Of a stretch of 64,000 nt of DNA, positions 44,761 to 53,554 are shown one piece after another. The position numbers were made by a program, and so were the translations under genes. The notes below the pieces were generated by a model. It saw only the letters and a program-made list of their open reading frames with translations. It had not been told where the DNA came from and searched no databases. The stretch is taken from contig JAQBYI010000006.1 in the NCBI GenBank assembly GCA_027622655.1, forward strand, positions 1 to 64,000, read 5' to 3'. Origin of the DNA: Gemmatimonadota bacterium. GTDB taxonomy: Bacteria; Gemmatimonadota; Gemmatimonadetes; Gemmatimonadales; Gemmatimonadaceae. How positions within the stretch are numbered: position 1 is the stretch's first letter; each line of letters starts with the position of its first letter.

Positions 44761-44984
44761 CCGCCGGCGACCGGTGGAATGATTGCCACCTCGTCCGAGC
44801 CTGATAGAAGCCGTGAGGGTGGCGCATACTCGTGATTCACGGCGACCATCGCCGGCGGGAGCGAACCTGGTGGAGCAAGATCTCTCACGGTCGCGAGCAG
44901 ATCGCTGACAGCTGCGCCCTCGTCGAGCGTGACGCGAACGGACGATCCGCCGAGCGCTTCAGCGTACGAAGCGAAGAGCAACAC
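44757..44984 (-). CDS. moaD: Molybdopterin synthase sulfur carrier MoaD
   Basis: 75 residues from the GTG at 44984, which has GGAG six bases upstream. It is a ubiquitin-like fold: VLLFASYAEALGGSSVRVTL, LLATVRDLAPP, MVAVNHEYA and the end DEVAIIPPVAGG, where the final Gly-Gly is thiocarboxylated. Codons upstream in the frame are not MoaD-like. It begins the moaD-moaE-moaA set; 128 bases separate it from the HU-type gene. Confidence 0.9.
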   Translation of the reverse strand: MLLFASYAEALGGSSVRVTLDEGAAVSDLLATVRDLAPPGSLPPAMVAVNHEYAPPSRLLSGSDEVAIIPPVAGG

Positions 44985-45112
44985 GTTTAGCTCCAAGCGT
45001 TTGTCCCCCGCAACTAGGTCCGGCGCGGGATATTCCGCGCGATCGATCCTGTAAACTAGCACGGGCCCCGTGCCGGATTGGCGCGGAGCCCGATCCACGT
45101 GCCCGTATCTCG
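44985..45112 (-). promoter_or_regulatory. Spacer upstream of moaD
   Basis: 128 bases between the HU-type gene and moaD. The minus strand holds TTGACA-poor, GC-rich sequence; I see no confident promoter or molybdenum-cofactor riboswitch fold. The nearer half stays open in the moaD frame but without homology. Confidence 0.25.
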
Positions 45113-45439
45113 TTACGCGTCCGCGAGTTCCGACTCGTCCACCCCGGAAACCAGGGCGCGAAGTTCCTTTGACGGCTTGAACACCGGCACGGGACGCGCG
45201 CTGACCTCCACGGGTGCCCCGGTGCGGGGATTGCGCGCCATCCGCGTTTTGCGCTGGCGGATTTTGAAGGTACCGAACCCGCGCACCTCGATGTTCTTCT
45301 GTTCCCTGAGTGCATCCTTGATCGCGTCGAGGAAGGAATCCACGACCCGCGCGCAGTCCTTCTTCGAGATCATTGGTCCCGAAGTCCGGGCGATTGCATC
45401 GGTGACGTGCTCGACCAGATCTGCCTTGGTCATCGACAT
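45113..45439 (-). CDS. HU/IHF-type DNA-binding protein
   Basis: 108 residues. It bends DNA and organises the nucleoid. The HU fold is recognised by MTKADLVEHVTDAIART, VVDSFLDAIKDALREQKN, the signature IEVRGFGTFKIRQRKTRMARNPRTG and VPVFKPSKELRALV. The arm has the Pro-containing RNPRTGAPV tip that intercalates DNA. It is on its own between carA and moaD, with 66 bases upstream. Whether it is HU or an IHF subunit cannot be told from one copy. Start ATG at 45439, or the second Met two codons later. Confidence 0.93.
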   Translation of the reverse strand: MSMTKADLVEHVTDAIARTSGPMISKKDCARVVDSFLDAIKDALREQKNIEVRGFGTFKIRQRKTRMARNPRTGAPVEVSARPVPVFKPSKELRALVSGVDESELADA

Positions 45440-45505
45440 CCTCTGCTTGAGGCGACGAGCTAAACCGCTAAGTGCCTAGAGTTTAGGCCTCGATGCGGCC
45501 CACTG

Positions 45506-46627
45506 TCAAGCGCTCTGGCTTTTTGCCACGTTCGACATGAACTCGTCGAACAGGCTCCGGGCGTCGTGCGGGCCGGGGGCGGCCTCAGGGTGATACTGCA
45601 CGCCGAACACAGCCAGGGAGCGGTGTTTCAGCCCCTCGACCGACCCGTCATTGAGGTTCACATTTGTGACTTCCAGATCAGGCGCCCCGGGAATCCCGGC
45701 TTCCGTGCCCTCGACGGCGAAGCCGTGGTTCTGGGAGGTGATTAGCACGCGGCCCGTCGCAAGATCCTTGACCGGGTGATTACCGCCCCGATGCCCGTAC
45801 GGCAGCTTGAACGTCTTTCCGCCGAACGTGAGGCCAAGGATCTGATGCCCAAGACATATCCCGAACACTGGCACGCCCTGCTCCGCAATCTCACGAACCG
45901 CCACCGGCGCATAGTCTACGGCCTCCGGGTCGCCCGGGCCGTTCGAAAGGAATACGCCGTCGGGCTTCATTGCGAGCACGTCCGAGGCGCTGGTCTTCGA
46001 CGGCACCACGGTCGTTCGGCATCCCCGCTCAGCGAACAACCGCAGAATGTTGTGCTTGATTCCAAAGTCGTAGGCCACGATGTGGCGCGATGATCCGCCC
46101 TCACCCCAGGAATAGGCAGTTTTTGTCGAAACAACCGTCGCCAGATCGAGCCCAGCCATCGACGGGCAGGCGGCGAGTTGCTCCCGACAGGTAGAGTCGG
46201 GCTCAACTCCGGCTCCGATCGCGCCACGCATCACGCCCGCAGTTCTCAAGTGACGCGTTAGACGACGGGTGTCAACACCTTGCAATATTTGGATTTGAGC
46301 CTGCGCCAGATACGCAGCCAGGCTGCCAGTGGCACGCCAGTTAGAGTGCGACTGGGACAGTTCGCGTACCACGACTCCAGACACTTGGGGAGCCAACGAC
46401 TCAGAGTCCTCGTCATTCGTGCCGTAGTTTCCGATCATTGGCGATGTCATCGCGACGATCTGGCCGCGATATGACGGATCAGTGAAGACTTCCTGATACC
46501 CGCTCATGTTCGTGGTAAACACCACTTCCGCTACGGCGGGAACACCCGCAGGCGCGTCGAGCTGACCACGAAAAAGGGTTCCATCCTCAAGGAGGAGGAA
46601 CCCTGGATTCGGACGAAGTAGACTCAC
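45506..46627 (-). CDS. carA: Carbamoyl-phosphate synthase small subunit
   Basis: 373 residues. CarA hydrolyses glutamine and passes ammonia to CarB for arginine and pyrimidine synthesis. The N-terminal domain has [32 protein letters not shown] and [10 protein letters not shown]; the class I glutaminase part has [13 protein letters not shown], the nucleophile Cys258 in [12 protein letters not shown], and His/Glu in [11 protein letters not shown]. The start is GTG at 46627, 4 bases after the secG stop; a longer open frame over secG is rejected. carB is not adjacent, at least downstream. Confidence 0.95.
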   Translation of the reverse strand: MSLLRPNPGFLLLEDGTLFRGQLDAPAGVPAVAEVVFTTNMSGYQEVFTDPSYRGQIVAMTSPMIGNYGTNDEDSESLAPQVSGVVVRELSQSHSNWRATGSLAAYLAQAQIQILQGVDTRRLTRHLRTAGVMRGAIGAGVEPDSTCREQLAACPSMAGLDLATVVSTKTAYSWGEGGSSRHIVAYDFGIKHNILRLFAERGCRTTVVPSKTSASDVLAMKPDGVFLSNGPGDPEAVDYAPVAVREIAEQGVPVFGICLGHQILGLTFGGKTFKLPYGHRGGNHPVKDLATGRVLITSQNHGFAVEGTEAGIPGAPDLEVTNVNLNDGSVEGLKHRSLAVFGVQYHPEAAPGPHDARSLFDEFMSNVAKSQSA

Positions 46628-46631
46628 CGCG

Positions 46632-47069
46632 TCAGGGCTGCTTCTTGGTCGGGTCGGGCTGCTTTGCGCCAGTCGGAGGCGGGGTGGCCGGCGGTGTCGC
46701 CGGCGGTGTCGCCGGCGGCGCGGTTGGCAGCGCCTGGAGCGGCGAAAGCGGTGCGTCCCCTGCTCCGATCGGTGGCACCGCTGACGCCGGCGGTGTGCTG
46801 AACGACTGATCAAGCACTGACGTCGGGCCGCCGATTCGCGAGGAGAACATCTGCATGATGAACGCAATGAACAGGAAAATGCCCCCCGTCCACCACGTGA
46901 GCTTGGTGAGCAGGTTGCCGGCCTGATGTGCGCCGAACAGCGAATCTCCGGCGGAACCTCCACCGAAACTCGCGGCAAGGCCGCCGCCCTTTCCTGACTG
47001 CAGCAGAACCGCTGCCATCAGAACAAAAGCGTCGATCAGCAACACAGTCATCATGATCTTGACGAACAT
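46632..47069 (-). CDS. secG: Preprotein translocase subunit SecG with a proline-rich tail
   Basis: 145 residues. The first 75 are a typical SecG: two transmembrane helices separated by the conserved loop [24 protein letters not shown]. After the second helix ([13 protein letters not shown]) comes a 60-residue Pro/Ala/Thr tail ([19 protein letters not shown]) absent from most SecG. It is placed after tpiA in a gap-pgk-tpiA-secG arrangement that is common across bacteria. The start ATG is followed by the expected hydrophobic segment. Confidence 0.94.
   Translation of the reverse strand: MFVKIMMTVLLIDAFVLMAAVLLQSGKGGGLAASFGGGSAGDSLFGAHQAGNLLTKLTWWTGGIFLFIAFIMQMFSSRIGGPTSVLDQSFSTPPASAVPPIGAGDAPLSPLQALPTAPPATPPATPPATPPPTGAKQPDPTKKQP
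46670..46735 (-). repeat. Tandem 12-bp repeat in the secG tail
   Basis: The unit GCCGGCGGTGTC recurs in tandem with small variations, coding for PPAT repeats in frame. A multiple of three preserves the frame if copy number changes. Confidence 0.7.
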
Positions 47070-47133
47070 CCGCGAATCCCTTTGGAACGAAAGTGAGGTA
47101 AGCCTTGAAGAATACGCGACTTATCGCGCGATC

Positions 47134-47883
47134 TCAAGTGCGGGCGATTGCCGACCATGCCTCGGCGTCGAGGCTCGCCCCTCCCACGAGAACGCCGTCG
47201 ATCTCGGCCTCCGCCAGCAGCGAGGCGGCGTTACCGCGATTGACGCTGCCGCCGTACAGGACCGGGACAGCTTCCGACCGGTCACCGGCAAGCGTACGCA
47301 ACTCCTGCCGAATGGCCGAATGCACGGAATTCGCGTCAGCCGGGCTCGCCGTTTTCCCAGTCCCGATGGCCCAGACTGGCTCGTAGGCCACGAGGCACGA
47401 CGCGACCTGCGCGATTTCGGCCTTGCCGAGCCCTTCGCGAAGTTGCCGCACCACGACAGCAATCGTGTCGCCGCGCTCACGCTCGGCGAGTGTCTCGCCA
47501 ACGCAGAGCAGTGGCGTCAGCCCCGCACGAATTGCCGCCGCCACCTTGAGGCCGGCCTGTTCGTCAGTTTCGCCGAACACGTGACGTCGTTCCGAATGGC
47601 CTACGAGCGCGTACTTGGCCCCCGTGCCACGGGCGATAGTAGCCGAGTTTTCTCCGGTGAACGCGCCGTGATCTTCCCAATGAATGTTCTGCACACCGAC
47701 TTTGATGTCAGTGCGGTCCTTGAGGGCCAAGCGCAGCGTATGCAGCGTAAGAGCCGACGGAAAGAAAATCACGGTACGATCCTGCGTTCGCGGATAGTAC
47801 GCGAGGAACTGGCGCATGAACGCCTCGGCGTCGGCCGGGGCGTGATTCATCTTCCAGTTGGCCGCGAACACTGGATGCCTCAT
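47134..47883 (-). CDS. tpiA: Triosephosphate isomerase
   Basis: 249 residues. It interconverts dihydroxyacetone phosphate and glyceraldehyde 3-phosphate. Active-site residues are visible: Lys11 in FAANWKMN, His in YALVGHSERR, Glu in VAYEPVWAIGTG, and the phosphate loop YGGSVNRGN with VGGASL near the end. The ATG overlaps the pgk stop (ATGA). It is the third gene of gap-pgk-tpiA-secG. Confidence 0.97.
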   Translation of the reverse strand: MRHPVFAANWKMNHAPADAEAFMRQFLAYYPRTQDRTVIFFPSALTLHTLRLALKDRTDIKVGVQNIHWEDHGAFTGENSATIARGTGAKYALVGHSERRHVFGETDEQAGLKVAAAIRAGLTPLLCVGETLAERERGDTIAVVVRQLREGLGKAEIAQVASCLVAYEPVWAIGTGKTASPADANSVHSAIRQELRTLAGDRSEAVPVLYGGSVNRGNAASLLAEAEIDGVLVGGASLDAEAWSAIART

Positions 47884-49085
47884 TCGGCACCACGCTTGTC
47901 GAGGCATTCGACCCCGGGGAGCAGCTTGCCCTCGAGAAACTCAAGCGCTGCCCCGCCGCCCGTGGACACGTGGCTCATCTTGTGCGCGAGCCCGGCGCGT
48001 TCGACGGCCGCCGCAGAATCCCCGCCGCCAACAATCGTCGTAGCGCCGGCTTCAGTCGCGTCCGCCATGGCTTGGGCAACAGCCAGAGTCCCTGCGTCAA
48101 ACGGCGGCGTTTCGAACACTCCCATTGGTCCATTCCAGATGATTGTCTTTGCGGTAGAGATCGCGCGGGCGTAGGACTCACGCGTCGCCGCTCCAATATC
48201 GTACATCGCGACGTTCGCACCGATGGCGTCGCGTTTCACATTCCTCACAGTCTTCGGGGCATCGAGCGCGGCGGCCACGGTCGCATCGTGTGGCAAGGTC
48301 AGCCGAAACGCGGCCCGATCGATGAGTCCACGAGCAAGCTCAACGCGCTCGGGTTCGATGAGCGATTTCCCGGTCTCGAATCCCATGACTTTGTAGAACG
48401 TGCACGCCATTGCGCCGCCGACAAGCAGTCCATCCACTTTCGGCAGGAGCGCCTCGATGACGTCGATCTTGCCGGAGATTTTGCTGCCACCAAGTATTGC
48501 GATAAACGGACGGCGCGGCCCGTCGAGCGCTCCGCCCAGATACGTCAGCTCGCGCTCCATCAGGAGGCCGGCGACGGCGGGGCTCAGAAAAGCCGCGACG
48601 CCGGCAGTTGACGCGTGCGCACGGTGCGCCGCGCCAAAAGCATCATTGACGTAATAGTCTCCAAGTTTGGCGAAATCACGTGAGAGCGCCTGGTCATTCA
48701 CTTCTTCACCAGGCAAGAACCGCGTGTTCTCCAGCAATAGAATTCCGCCGTCGACGAGCGCATTCGTGGCGGCCACCGCCGCAGTACCGGTGGTCTCCCC
48801 GCACCAGGCCACGGAAGCTCCGGTCAACGCTGCAACGACCGGAACAATCGGCTTCAGCGAGTACTTCGCGTCGATCTTCCCCTTCGGGCGGCCTAGATGC
48901 GAAACAAGGACGACCCGCGCTCCGCGCTCCCTCAGGAATGCGATTGTCGGCAGCGCCGCCCTGATGCGGGTATCGTCTGCGACCTCGGACCCCGCGAGCG
49001 GAACATTGAAGTCCACACGGACAAGCGCCCGGCGACCACGGATCTCACCGGGAGCCAGATCGCCGACGGTCTTCCGTTCCGTCAC
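47880..49085 (-). CDS. pgk: Phosphoglycerate kinase
   Basis: 401 residues. Pgk makes ATP from 1,3-bisphosphoglycerate. It shows RRALVRVDFNVPL, the substrate-binding SHLGRPKG, LENTRFLPGEE, AILGGSKISGKIDVIEAL and the nucleotide loop IIWNGPMGVFE with TIVGGGDSAAAVE. The start is GTG, 6 bases after the gap stop and without a clear Shine-Dalgarno. It is coupled to tpiA. Confidence 0.97.
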   Translation of the reverse strand: MTERKTVGDLAPGEIRGRRALVRVDFNVPLAGSEVADDTRIRAALPTIAFLRERGARVVLVSHLGRPKGKIDAKYSLKPIVPVVAALTGASVAWCGETTGTAAVAATNALVDGGILLLENTRFLPGEEVNDQALSRDFAKLGDYYVNDAFGAAHRAHASTAGVAAFLSPAVAGLLMERELTYLGGALDGPRRPFIAILGGSKISGKIDVIEALLPKVDGLLVGGAMACTFYKVMGFETGKSLIEPERVELARGLIDRAAFRLTLPHDATVAAALDAPKTVRNVKRDAIGANVAMYDIGAATRESYARAISTAKTIIWNGPMGVFETPPFDAGTLAVAQAMADATEAGATTIVGGGDSAAAVERAGLAHKMSHVSTGGGAALEFLEGKLLPGVECLDKRGAE

Positions 49086-49091
49086 GGGAGC

Positions 49092-50099
49092 CTAGAGTCG
49101 CGCGCCGATGAACTGCATCAGATCCACGCAGCGGCAAGCGTAGCCCCATTCGTTGTCGTACCAGCCGGACACCTTCACCATCGTGCCATCAATGACGTTT
49201 GTGTTCTTCGAGTCCAGGATGCACGAATGCGGATTGCCGATGTAATCGCTCGAGACCAACTCCTCTTCGGTGTACTGGAGAATGCCCGTCAGCGCCCCAT
49301 CCGCAGCTGCCTTGAACGCCGCGTTGACGTCCGCGATCGTCGTCGCCCTTTCGACCTCAACGGTGAGTTCGGTGAGCGACACGTCCGGCGTGGGCACCCG
49401 AATCGCGATGCCGTCGATCTTCCCCTTCACTTCCGGAATCACCAGCGCCGTTGCCTTCGCAGCCCCGGTCGTGGTCGGGATGATCGAAAGCGCGGCAGCG
49501 CGCGCCCGCCGCAGATCCTTGTGCGGAAGATCGAGGATACTCTGGTCATTCGTGTAACTGTGAATGGTGACCATCGACGCGTGGCGAAAACCAAACGCGT
49601 CGCGAATCACCTTCACCATCGGGACGAGGCAGTTCGTGGTGCACGAGGCGTTCGAGATGATATGGTGTGACTTGGCGTCGTACTTGCCCTGGTTGACCCC
49701 AAGGACAACGGTGAGGTCTTCGCCCTTGGCCGGCGCCGAAATGATCACCTTCTTCGCACCACCGACGATATGCTTGCGCGCATCGTCCGCCTTGGTGAAG
49801 CGGCCGGTGGATTCGAGTACGATGTCTACCCCGAGAGACTTCCACGCGAGTGCTGCCGGATCCTTCTCCTTGAACACCTGGATTCGGTCACCATCGATCG
49901 TGATGGCGTCATCCTCGGCGCTTACCGTCCCCTTGTACGCGCGGTGGACAGAATCGTACTTGAAAAGGTGTGCGAGAGTTTTCGTGTCGGTCAGATCGTT
50001 GACCGCAACAAAATCGATCGGGGCTGCAGATTCCTTGGCAGCGCGAATGACCTGCCGGCCAATGCGGCCAAATCCGTTGATGCCAACTCGGAGTGACAT
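49092..50099 (-). CDS. gap: Glyceraldehyde-3-phosphate dehydrogenase
   Basis: 335 residues. It begins [20 protein letters not shown] (NAD-binding); catalytic Cys153 is in SNASCTTNC and His in [13 protein letters not shown], with the C-terminal [15 protein letters not shown]. The ATG at 50099 is preceded by a C/T-rich leader with no Shine-Dalgarno. It heads the glycolytic set gap-pgk-tpiA and follows comF after 61 bases. Confidence 0.97.
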   Translation of the reverse strand: MSLRVGINGFGRIGRQVIRAAKESAAPIDFVAVNDLTDTKTLAHLFKYDSVHRAYKGTVSAEDDAITIDGDRIQVFKEKDPAALAWKSLGVDIVLESTGRFTKADDARKHIVGGAKKVIISAPAKGEDLTVVLGVNQGKYDAKSHHIISNASCTTNCLVPMVKVIRDAFGFRHASMVTIHSYTNDQSILDLPHKDLRRARAAALSIIPTTTGAAKATALVIPEVKGKIDGIAIRVPTPDVSLTELTVEVERATTIADVNAAFKAAADGALTGILQYTEEELVSSDYIGNPHSCILDSKNTNVIDGTMVKVSGWYDNEWGYACRCVDLMQFIGARL

Positions 50100-50160
50100 G
50101 CTGGTTTTAAGAAGGAAGAAGTTGTGAAAACAAAGGTAGAGAAGGTGGAGAAGCGGACCT
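50100..50160 (-). promoter_or_regulatory. Pyrimidine-rich leader of gap
   Basis: The sense strand just upstream of the gap ATG is nearly all C and T (CTTCTCCACCTTCTCTACC, then AACTTCTTCCTTCTT), broken by an AAAA run close to the start. No Shine-Dalgarno is present. Such tracts can bind ribosomal protein S1 and favour translation of strongly expressed genes; that function is inferred. Confidence 0.4.
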
Positions 50161-50883
50161 TCAATCGGCCGCCGACCGGGCACGGCCAAACGTGACGTAG
50201 CTGACAATACGAGCGCCGGAGTCAAACACCGCCTGCGCGACGGCGTTAAGCGTCGAACCTGTGGTCAGTACATCATCCACGAGGACCACGTGCGCTCCGA
50301 CGAGGCGCGATTGATCAACAGGCGCCGCGGCATTTGCGCTGAACGCATGATGAACGTTCGTTGAACGTTCTGATGGAGTCAACTGCGTTTGCGTAGGTGT
50401 GTTCCGTTCGCGGACGACGGCATCTTCCCAACACGGGATTTGCCAGTACACAGAGAGTTCCCGCGCAATGAGCGTCGCCTGGTTGTAACCTCGTTCTCGA
50501 AGCCGTCCGCGCGATAATGGAACCGGAATGAGGGCCGTGCGCTCTTCAAGAACGTCGCGAGGCCAGCTCAGGCGCGCCATTCGCGCAGCCATGCCACCGG
50601 CAACCGCTGTCCAGCCGTCGTACTTCAGTGCCCGTACTGCGGCGCTCGCGACCGGATCGGGTACCCAACAGACAGAGCGCGCCGCCCGCACGAAAGGCGG
50701 CAAGATCAGACAGTACGGGCACGTGGCCGCCCGGTTCGGATGGCCGCAGCGCTCACACCGCGGCGCCGAAAGTACCGGGAGTCGCGACCAGCACAGTTCG
50801 CACAGAATTCATTCTCCCATTTCCCGATCGCACGAGACGCAAACGCGCGGGAGAAGAAGGTCGAGAATCGCGGCCGCGGTCAT
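50161..50883 (-). pseudogene. comF: comF-type phosphoribosyltransferase gene interrupted by an in-frame TGA
   Basis: The ComF frame opens at the ATG at 50883 (ATGA overlap with aroE) with MTAAAILDLLLPRVCVSC, the start of the zinc ribbon. At codon 25 (50811-50809) there is a TGA, after which the same frame goes on with ILCELCWSRLPVLSAPRCERCG, completing the zinc-binding Cys set, then ALKYDGWTAV, LIPVPLSRGRLRERGYNQA and the PRPP site [15 protein letters not shown]. Everything but the stop matches a normal 240-residue ComF, which supports DNA uptake and recombination. It could be a nonsense mutant, a base-call error, or a gene that needs readthrough or restart; a start at the TTG at 50703 would give the PRT domain alone. 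Confidence 0.8.
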
Positions 50884-51686
50884 CGACATGCCTCGAGCAT
50901 GACCGTTCGATCCGGGCGCGCGCCGAACCATCGCTCGAAAGCCAGCGCGCCTTGTTCGACGAGCATGGGCATACCATCGCTGGCCCGCATGCCGTGCGCG
51001 CGACACGCATGCACCCATGGAGTCTCGCCCCGCCGATAGGCGAGGTCGAACACGGCTGCCGCAGAATCGAGCATGGCCGGGTCAACCGGGAGATCCTGGG
51101 AAGTCGCGCCGAGCGGCGTGGCGTTCACCACCAGATGCGCACCGCGAACCGCTCCCTCGAGGGACCATTCTGCGACGGCGATGCGCGAGTATCTCTCTGC
51201 CAGACGCTCCGCTCGAGCGCTCGTTCGTGCGTAGATCCGCGCGGTGGCGCCCTCCCACCGTTCAACTGCCGCCAGTACCGCGCTTGCGCCTCCACCCGCT
51301 CCAATCACAGCGACCGTGAACGGGCCGGCTGGAAACCCGACGGTCGCGCGCACCGCAGAATCGAACCCGCCCACATCCGTGTTATCACCGACGAGCGCGC
51401 CGTCCTCCGTCCAGAACGTGTTCACCGCCCCTGTTCTCCGCGCAACCGGACTCAGAGTTCCACAACACTCGGCAAACGCTTCCTTGTGCGGCACAGTGAC
51501 GTTCCCGGCGCCGCGCGCTTCGGCGAGCAACCGCGCCATCGCGGCCAAGCCGTTCGAATCAACATCGATGGCCTCGTACCCGATCGAAAATCCAGCTGCC
51601 CGAATCGCTGCGTTCTGGAAACGTGGAGACAGCGAATGAGCCACGGGGTGCCCCAAGAGCACGAGACGACCCGGAAGGTCGGTCAC
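50880..51686 (-). CDS. aroE: Shikimate dehydrogenase
   Basis: 268 residues. AroE reduces 3-dehydroshikimate with NADPH in chorismate synthesis, so it also feeds MqnA. Motifs: HPVAHSLSPRFQNAAI (shikimate binding), NVTVPHKEAF with the catalytic Lys, GDNTDVGGFDSAV with Asn and Asp, the nucleotide loop VIGAGGGASAV and VVNATPLGATSQD. The start is GTG, overlapping the phosphatase stop (GTGA), and the stop overlaps the comF start (ATGA). Confidence 0.95.
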   Translation of the reverse strand: MTDLPGRLVLLGHPVAHSLSPRFQNAAIRAAGFSIGYEAIDVDSNGLAAMARLLAEARGAGNVTVPHKEAFAECCGTLSPVARRTGAVNTFWTEDGALVGDNTDVGGFDSAVRATVGFPAGPFTVAVIGAGGGASAVLAAVERWEGATARIYARTSARAERLAERYSRIAVAEWSLEGAVRGAHLVVNATPLGATSQDLPVDPAMLDSAAAVFDLAYRRGETPWVHACRAHGMRASDGMPMLVEQGALAFERWFGARPDRTVMLEACR

Positions 51687-52147
51687 GTCGCCCCCGACTC
51701 CCGCGCGATGCGATCCAAACTGCCCTCGATCAGCCGCTCAAGTTCGTCAGCGGTAGCTCGGTAGAGATCAAGGTCGCCGCCAAACGGGTCGGCAACAGAG
51801 TGTCCGTCAGCCGACGCGGCGGCATAGTCAGCCAGGAGATGCGTCTTCCCGTCCCCGCCGAGTACGAGCGTCCTCTCAACATGATGTCCACCCATTCCAA
51901 GCACTACGTCGGCCTCGGCGACGATCTCGCGGGCCAACGCCCGCGCTCGATGTGAGTTCAGGTCGAGTTTGCGCTCGAGTCCCACGAGTAGGGCACCGTC
52001 CGACGCCGGCGCACCATCCCACGCGCTTGTGCCCGCGCTCGAGAACGTCACCGACCGAAGCCCGCGGCGCTCAGCCGCCGTGCGCGCAATGCCTTCGGCC
52101 ATCGCGCTCCGGCACGTATTTCCCGTGCATACGAAAAGCACATGCAT
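51683..52147 (-). CDS. Low-molecular-weight phosphatase, probable protein-arginine phosphatase (YwlE-like)
   Basis: 154 residues. The phosphatase loop is CTGNTCRS at residues 7-14 (C7, R13) and the general acid Asp lies in ADPFGGDLDLYRATADEL. In this family Thr at position 11 is the residue that sets B. subtilis YwlE to phospho-arginine, whereas tyrosine phosphatases carry Ile or similar there; the DPFGG loop also follows YwlE. It directly follows tsaC (ywlC in B. subtilis), an arrangement shared with the ywl locus. The protein-arginine kinase McsB is not in the window. Arginine specificity is inference from the one residue and the context. Confidence 0.85.
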   Translation of the reverse strand: MHVLFVCTGNTCRSAMAEGIARTAAERRGLRSVTFSSAGTSAWDGAPASDGALLVGLERKLDLNSHRARALAREIVAEADVVLGMGGHHVERTLVLGGDGKTHLLADYAAASADGHSVADPFGGDLDLYRATADELERLIEGSLDRIARESGAT

Positions 52148-52148
52148 G

Positions 52149-52820
52149 CTACTGATCACCTACCAGATTCGGCACCGCCGCCCGCAGTTGAGCTGCAGAT
52201 ATGGCGCCGGGACGGATGACTCTGGGAACCCGACCGGTGCAATCGACGACCGTCGAGGGTGGCGACGCGGCGAGTGTTCCCGCATCGAGCACCAGAAGCT
52301 TCCCGCCTGCCACCGCGTCAGCCCAGTGACTGACGATCTGGGCGGCGTTCTCGGCCGGAGGATGGCCCGGCTGGTTCGCGCTCGTTGACGTGATGGCGTC
52401 GCCGTAACTCGATATCAGGCGCTGAAGCGCTGGATGCGGCGTCCAGCGCACCGCCACGCCGCCCTCCGGCCCTCGCAGTTGGTCCGGCACCCGCCGTTCT
52501 CCTCCCGGAAGCACGAGCGTGAGCGGACCAGGCCAAAACCGTGCCGCCAGCAAGCCGGCAGCGTGGGTAAGCCGGAGGCCGAGCCGGTCGATCATCTCAC
52601 TTGCCGTCACCAGGATGAGAAACGGTTTCCCGGGCCGGCGGTGCTTCATCGCCATTAGCGCCTCGACAGACGCCCGATCAATCGCTCCACCGAGTCCATA
52701 GACAGTCTCCGTCGGGTACGCGATCACTTGGTGAGCCTGCAAGTGAGCGATCGTGCCTGGAATCGCGGCATCCACTTCGGCAGGCGACCAGAACGGAACG
52801 GCGGAAACGCGGCCGATCAC
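52149..52820 (-). CDS. tsaC: L-threonylcarbamoyladenylate synthase
   Basis: 223 residues from the GTG at 52820 (GTGA with ispD). TsaC makes threonylcarbamoyl-AMP for the t6A37 tRNA modification. The Sua5/YrdC/YciO core shows VIAYPTETVYGLGG, KHRRPGKPF (Lys/Arg for ATP), WPGPLTLVLP, VAVRWTPHP and TSTSANQPGHPPAE. It has no C-terminal Sua5 domain, so TsaC type fits. The neighbouring ywlE-like gene starts one base after its stop. Confidence 0.93.
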   Translation of the reverse strand: MIGRVSAVPFWSPAEVDAAIPGTIAHLQAHQVIAYPTETVYGLGGAIDRASVEALMAMKHRRPGKPFLILVTASEMIDRLGLRLTHAAGLLAARFWPGPLTLVLPGGERRVPDQLRGPEGGVAVRWTPHPALQRLISSYGDAITSTSANQPGHPPAENAAQIVSHWADAVAGGKLLVLDAGTLAASPPSTVVDCTGRVPRVIRPGAISAAQLRAAVPNLVGDQ

Positions 52821-53554
52821 TCGTCGACCCCCTGCCACGCGTCGAGCAGAGCCAGGTCGCTTTCTTCAGTCACTTTCATAGCCCGCTCCGCACCGCGCAC
52901 GATCACCACTTCAAGTCCGAGCGCCTCACAGAGTGACGCATCATCGGTTCCGTCCTGTCCAGTCGCGACGGCATGCTCGTGCGCCTGGATGATCATGTCG
53001 CGCGGGAATCCCTGAGGTGTTTGCGCACGCCAGAGACCGGCTCGGGTAACGGTCGCTGAAATGAGTCCATCGTCTCCTGCCGTCTTCAACGTATCCACCA
53101 CCGGGAGCGCCGGCACCACGCCCCTTCCTGTCCGCATTTTGGCCACCACCCGCTCCACTGTCGCCGCGGTCGCGAGTGGTCGTGCGGCGTCATGAATCAG
53201 CACGTAGCGGCACGTTCCTGGCAGATCCTCGAGTCCATTCCGTACCGACTCGGCCCGTGTCGCTCCGCCCGGAGCGACCAACAGGCGTTCGGTATCGCTC
53301 TGGAAGAGCCACGGAGGCGGATCACCCGCGACTTGCTTCGGCAGCACACAAACGACCATGGCAACATCATCGCGCTGCTGGAACAACTGGACAGAATGGA
53401 GAAGCATGGGCTTCCCGGCGACCCAGCGAAACTGCTTCAGTTCGCCCGAACCACCGCCCACACGCGTGCCGGCGCCCGCTGCGACGATCACGACGCCAAT
53501 GTCACGTACGACGTGCTTGGCAACGTCGGGTACGGCCGGCAGTTCAGCACTCAC
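52817..53554 (-). CDS. ispD: 2-C-methyl-D-erythritol 4-phosphate cytidylyltransferase
   Basis: 245 residues. IspD makes CDP-methylerythritol in the MEP isoprenoid pathway. Recognised by VVIVAAGAGTRVGGGSGELK with the CTP-binding loop, LKQFRWVAGKPMLLHSV, YVLIHDAARPLA and AQTPQGFPRDMI. The GTG start overlaps the radA stop (GTGA). It carries about 17 extra N-terminal residues. ispF, its usual partner, lies near 3.2 kb. Confidence 0.95.
   Translation of the reverse strand: MSAELPAVPDVAKHVVRDIGVVIVAAGAGTRVGGGSGELKQFRWVAGKPMLLHSVQLFQQRDDVAMVVCVLPKQVAGDPPPWLFQSDTERLLVAPGGATRAESVRNGLEDLPGTCRYVLIHDAARPLATAATVERVVAKMRTGRGVVPALPVVDTLKTAGDDGLISATVTRAGLWRAQTPQGFPRDMIIQAHEHAVATGQDGTDDASLCEALGLEVVIVRGAERAMKVTEESDLALLDAWQGVDE

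Noticed and set aside
50809-50811. TGA in comF read as selenocysteine or a reassigned codon
   Set aside because: The position is not a Cys site in ComF, no selenocysteine element is evident just downstream, and TGA ends many other genes in the window.
51683-52147. Arsenate reductase (ArsC, thioredoxin type)
   Set aside because: The CTGNTCRS loop, the lack of the later Cys pair and the DPFGG loop fit the YwlE-type phosphatase better, and no ars genes are near.
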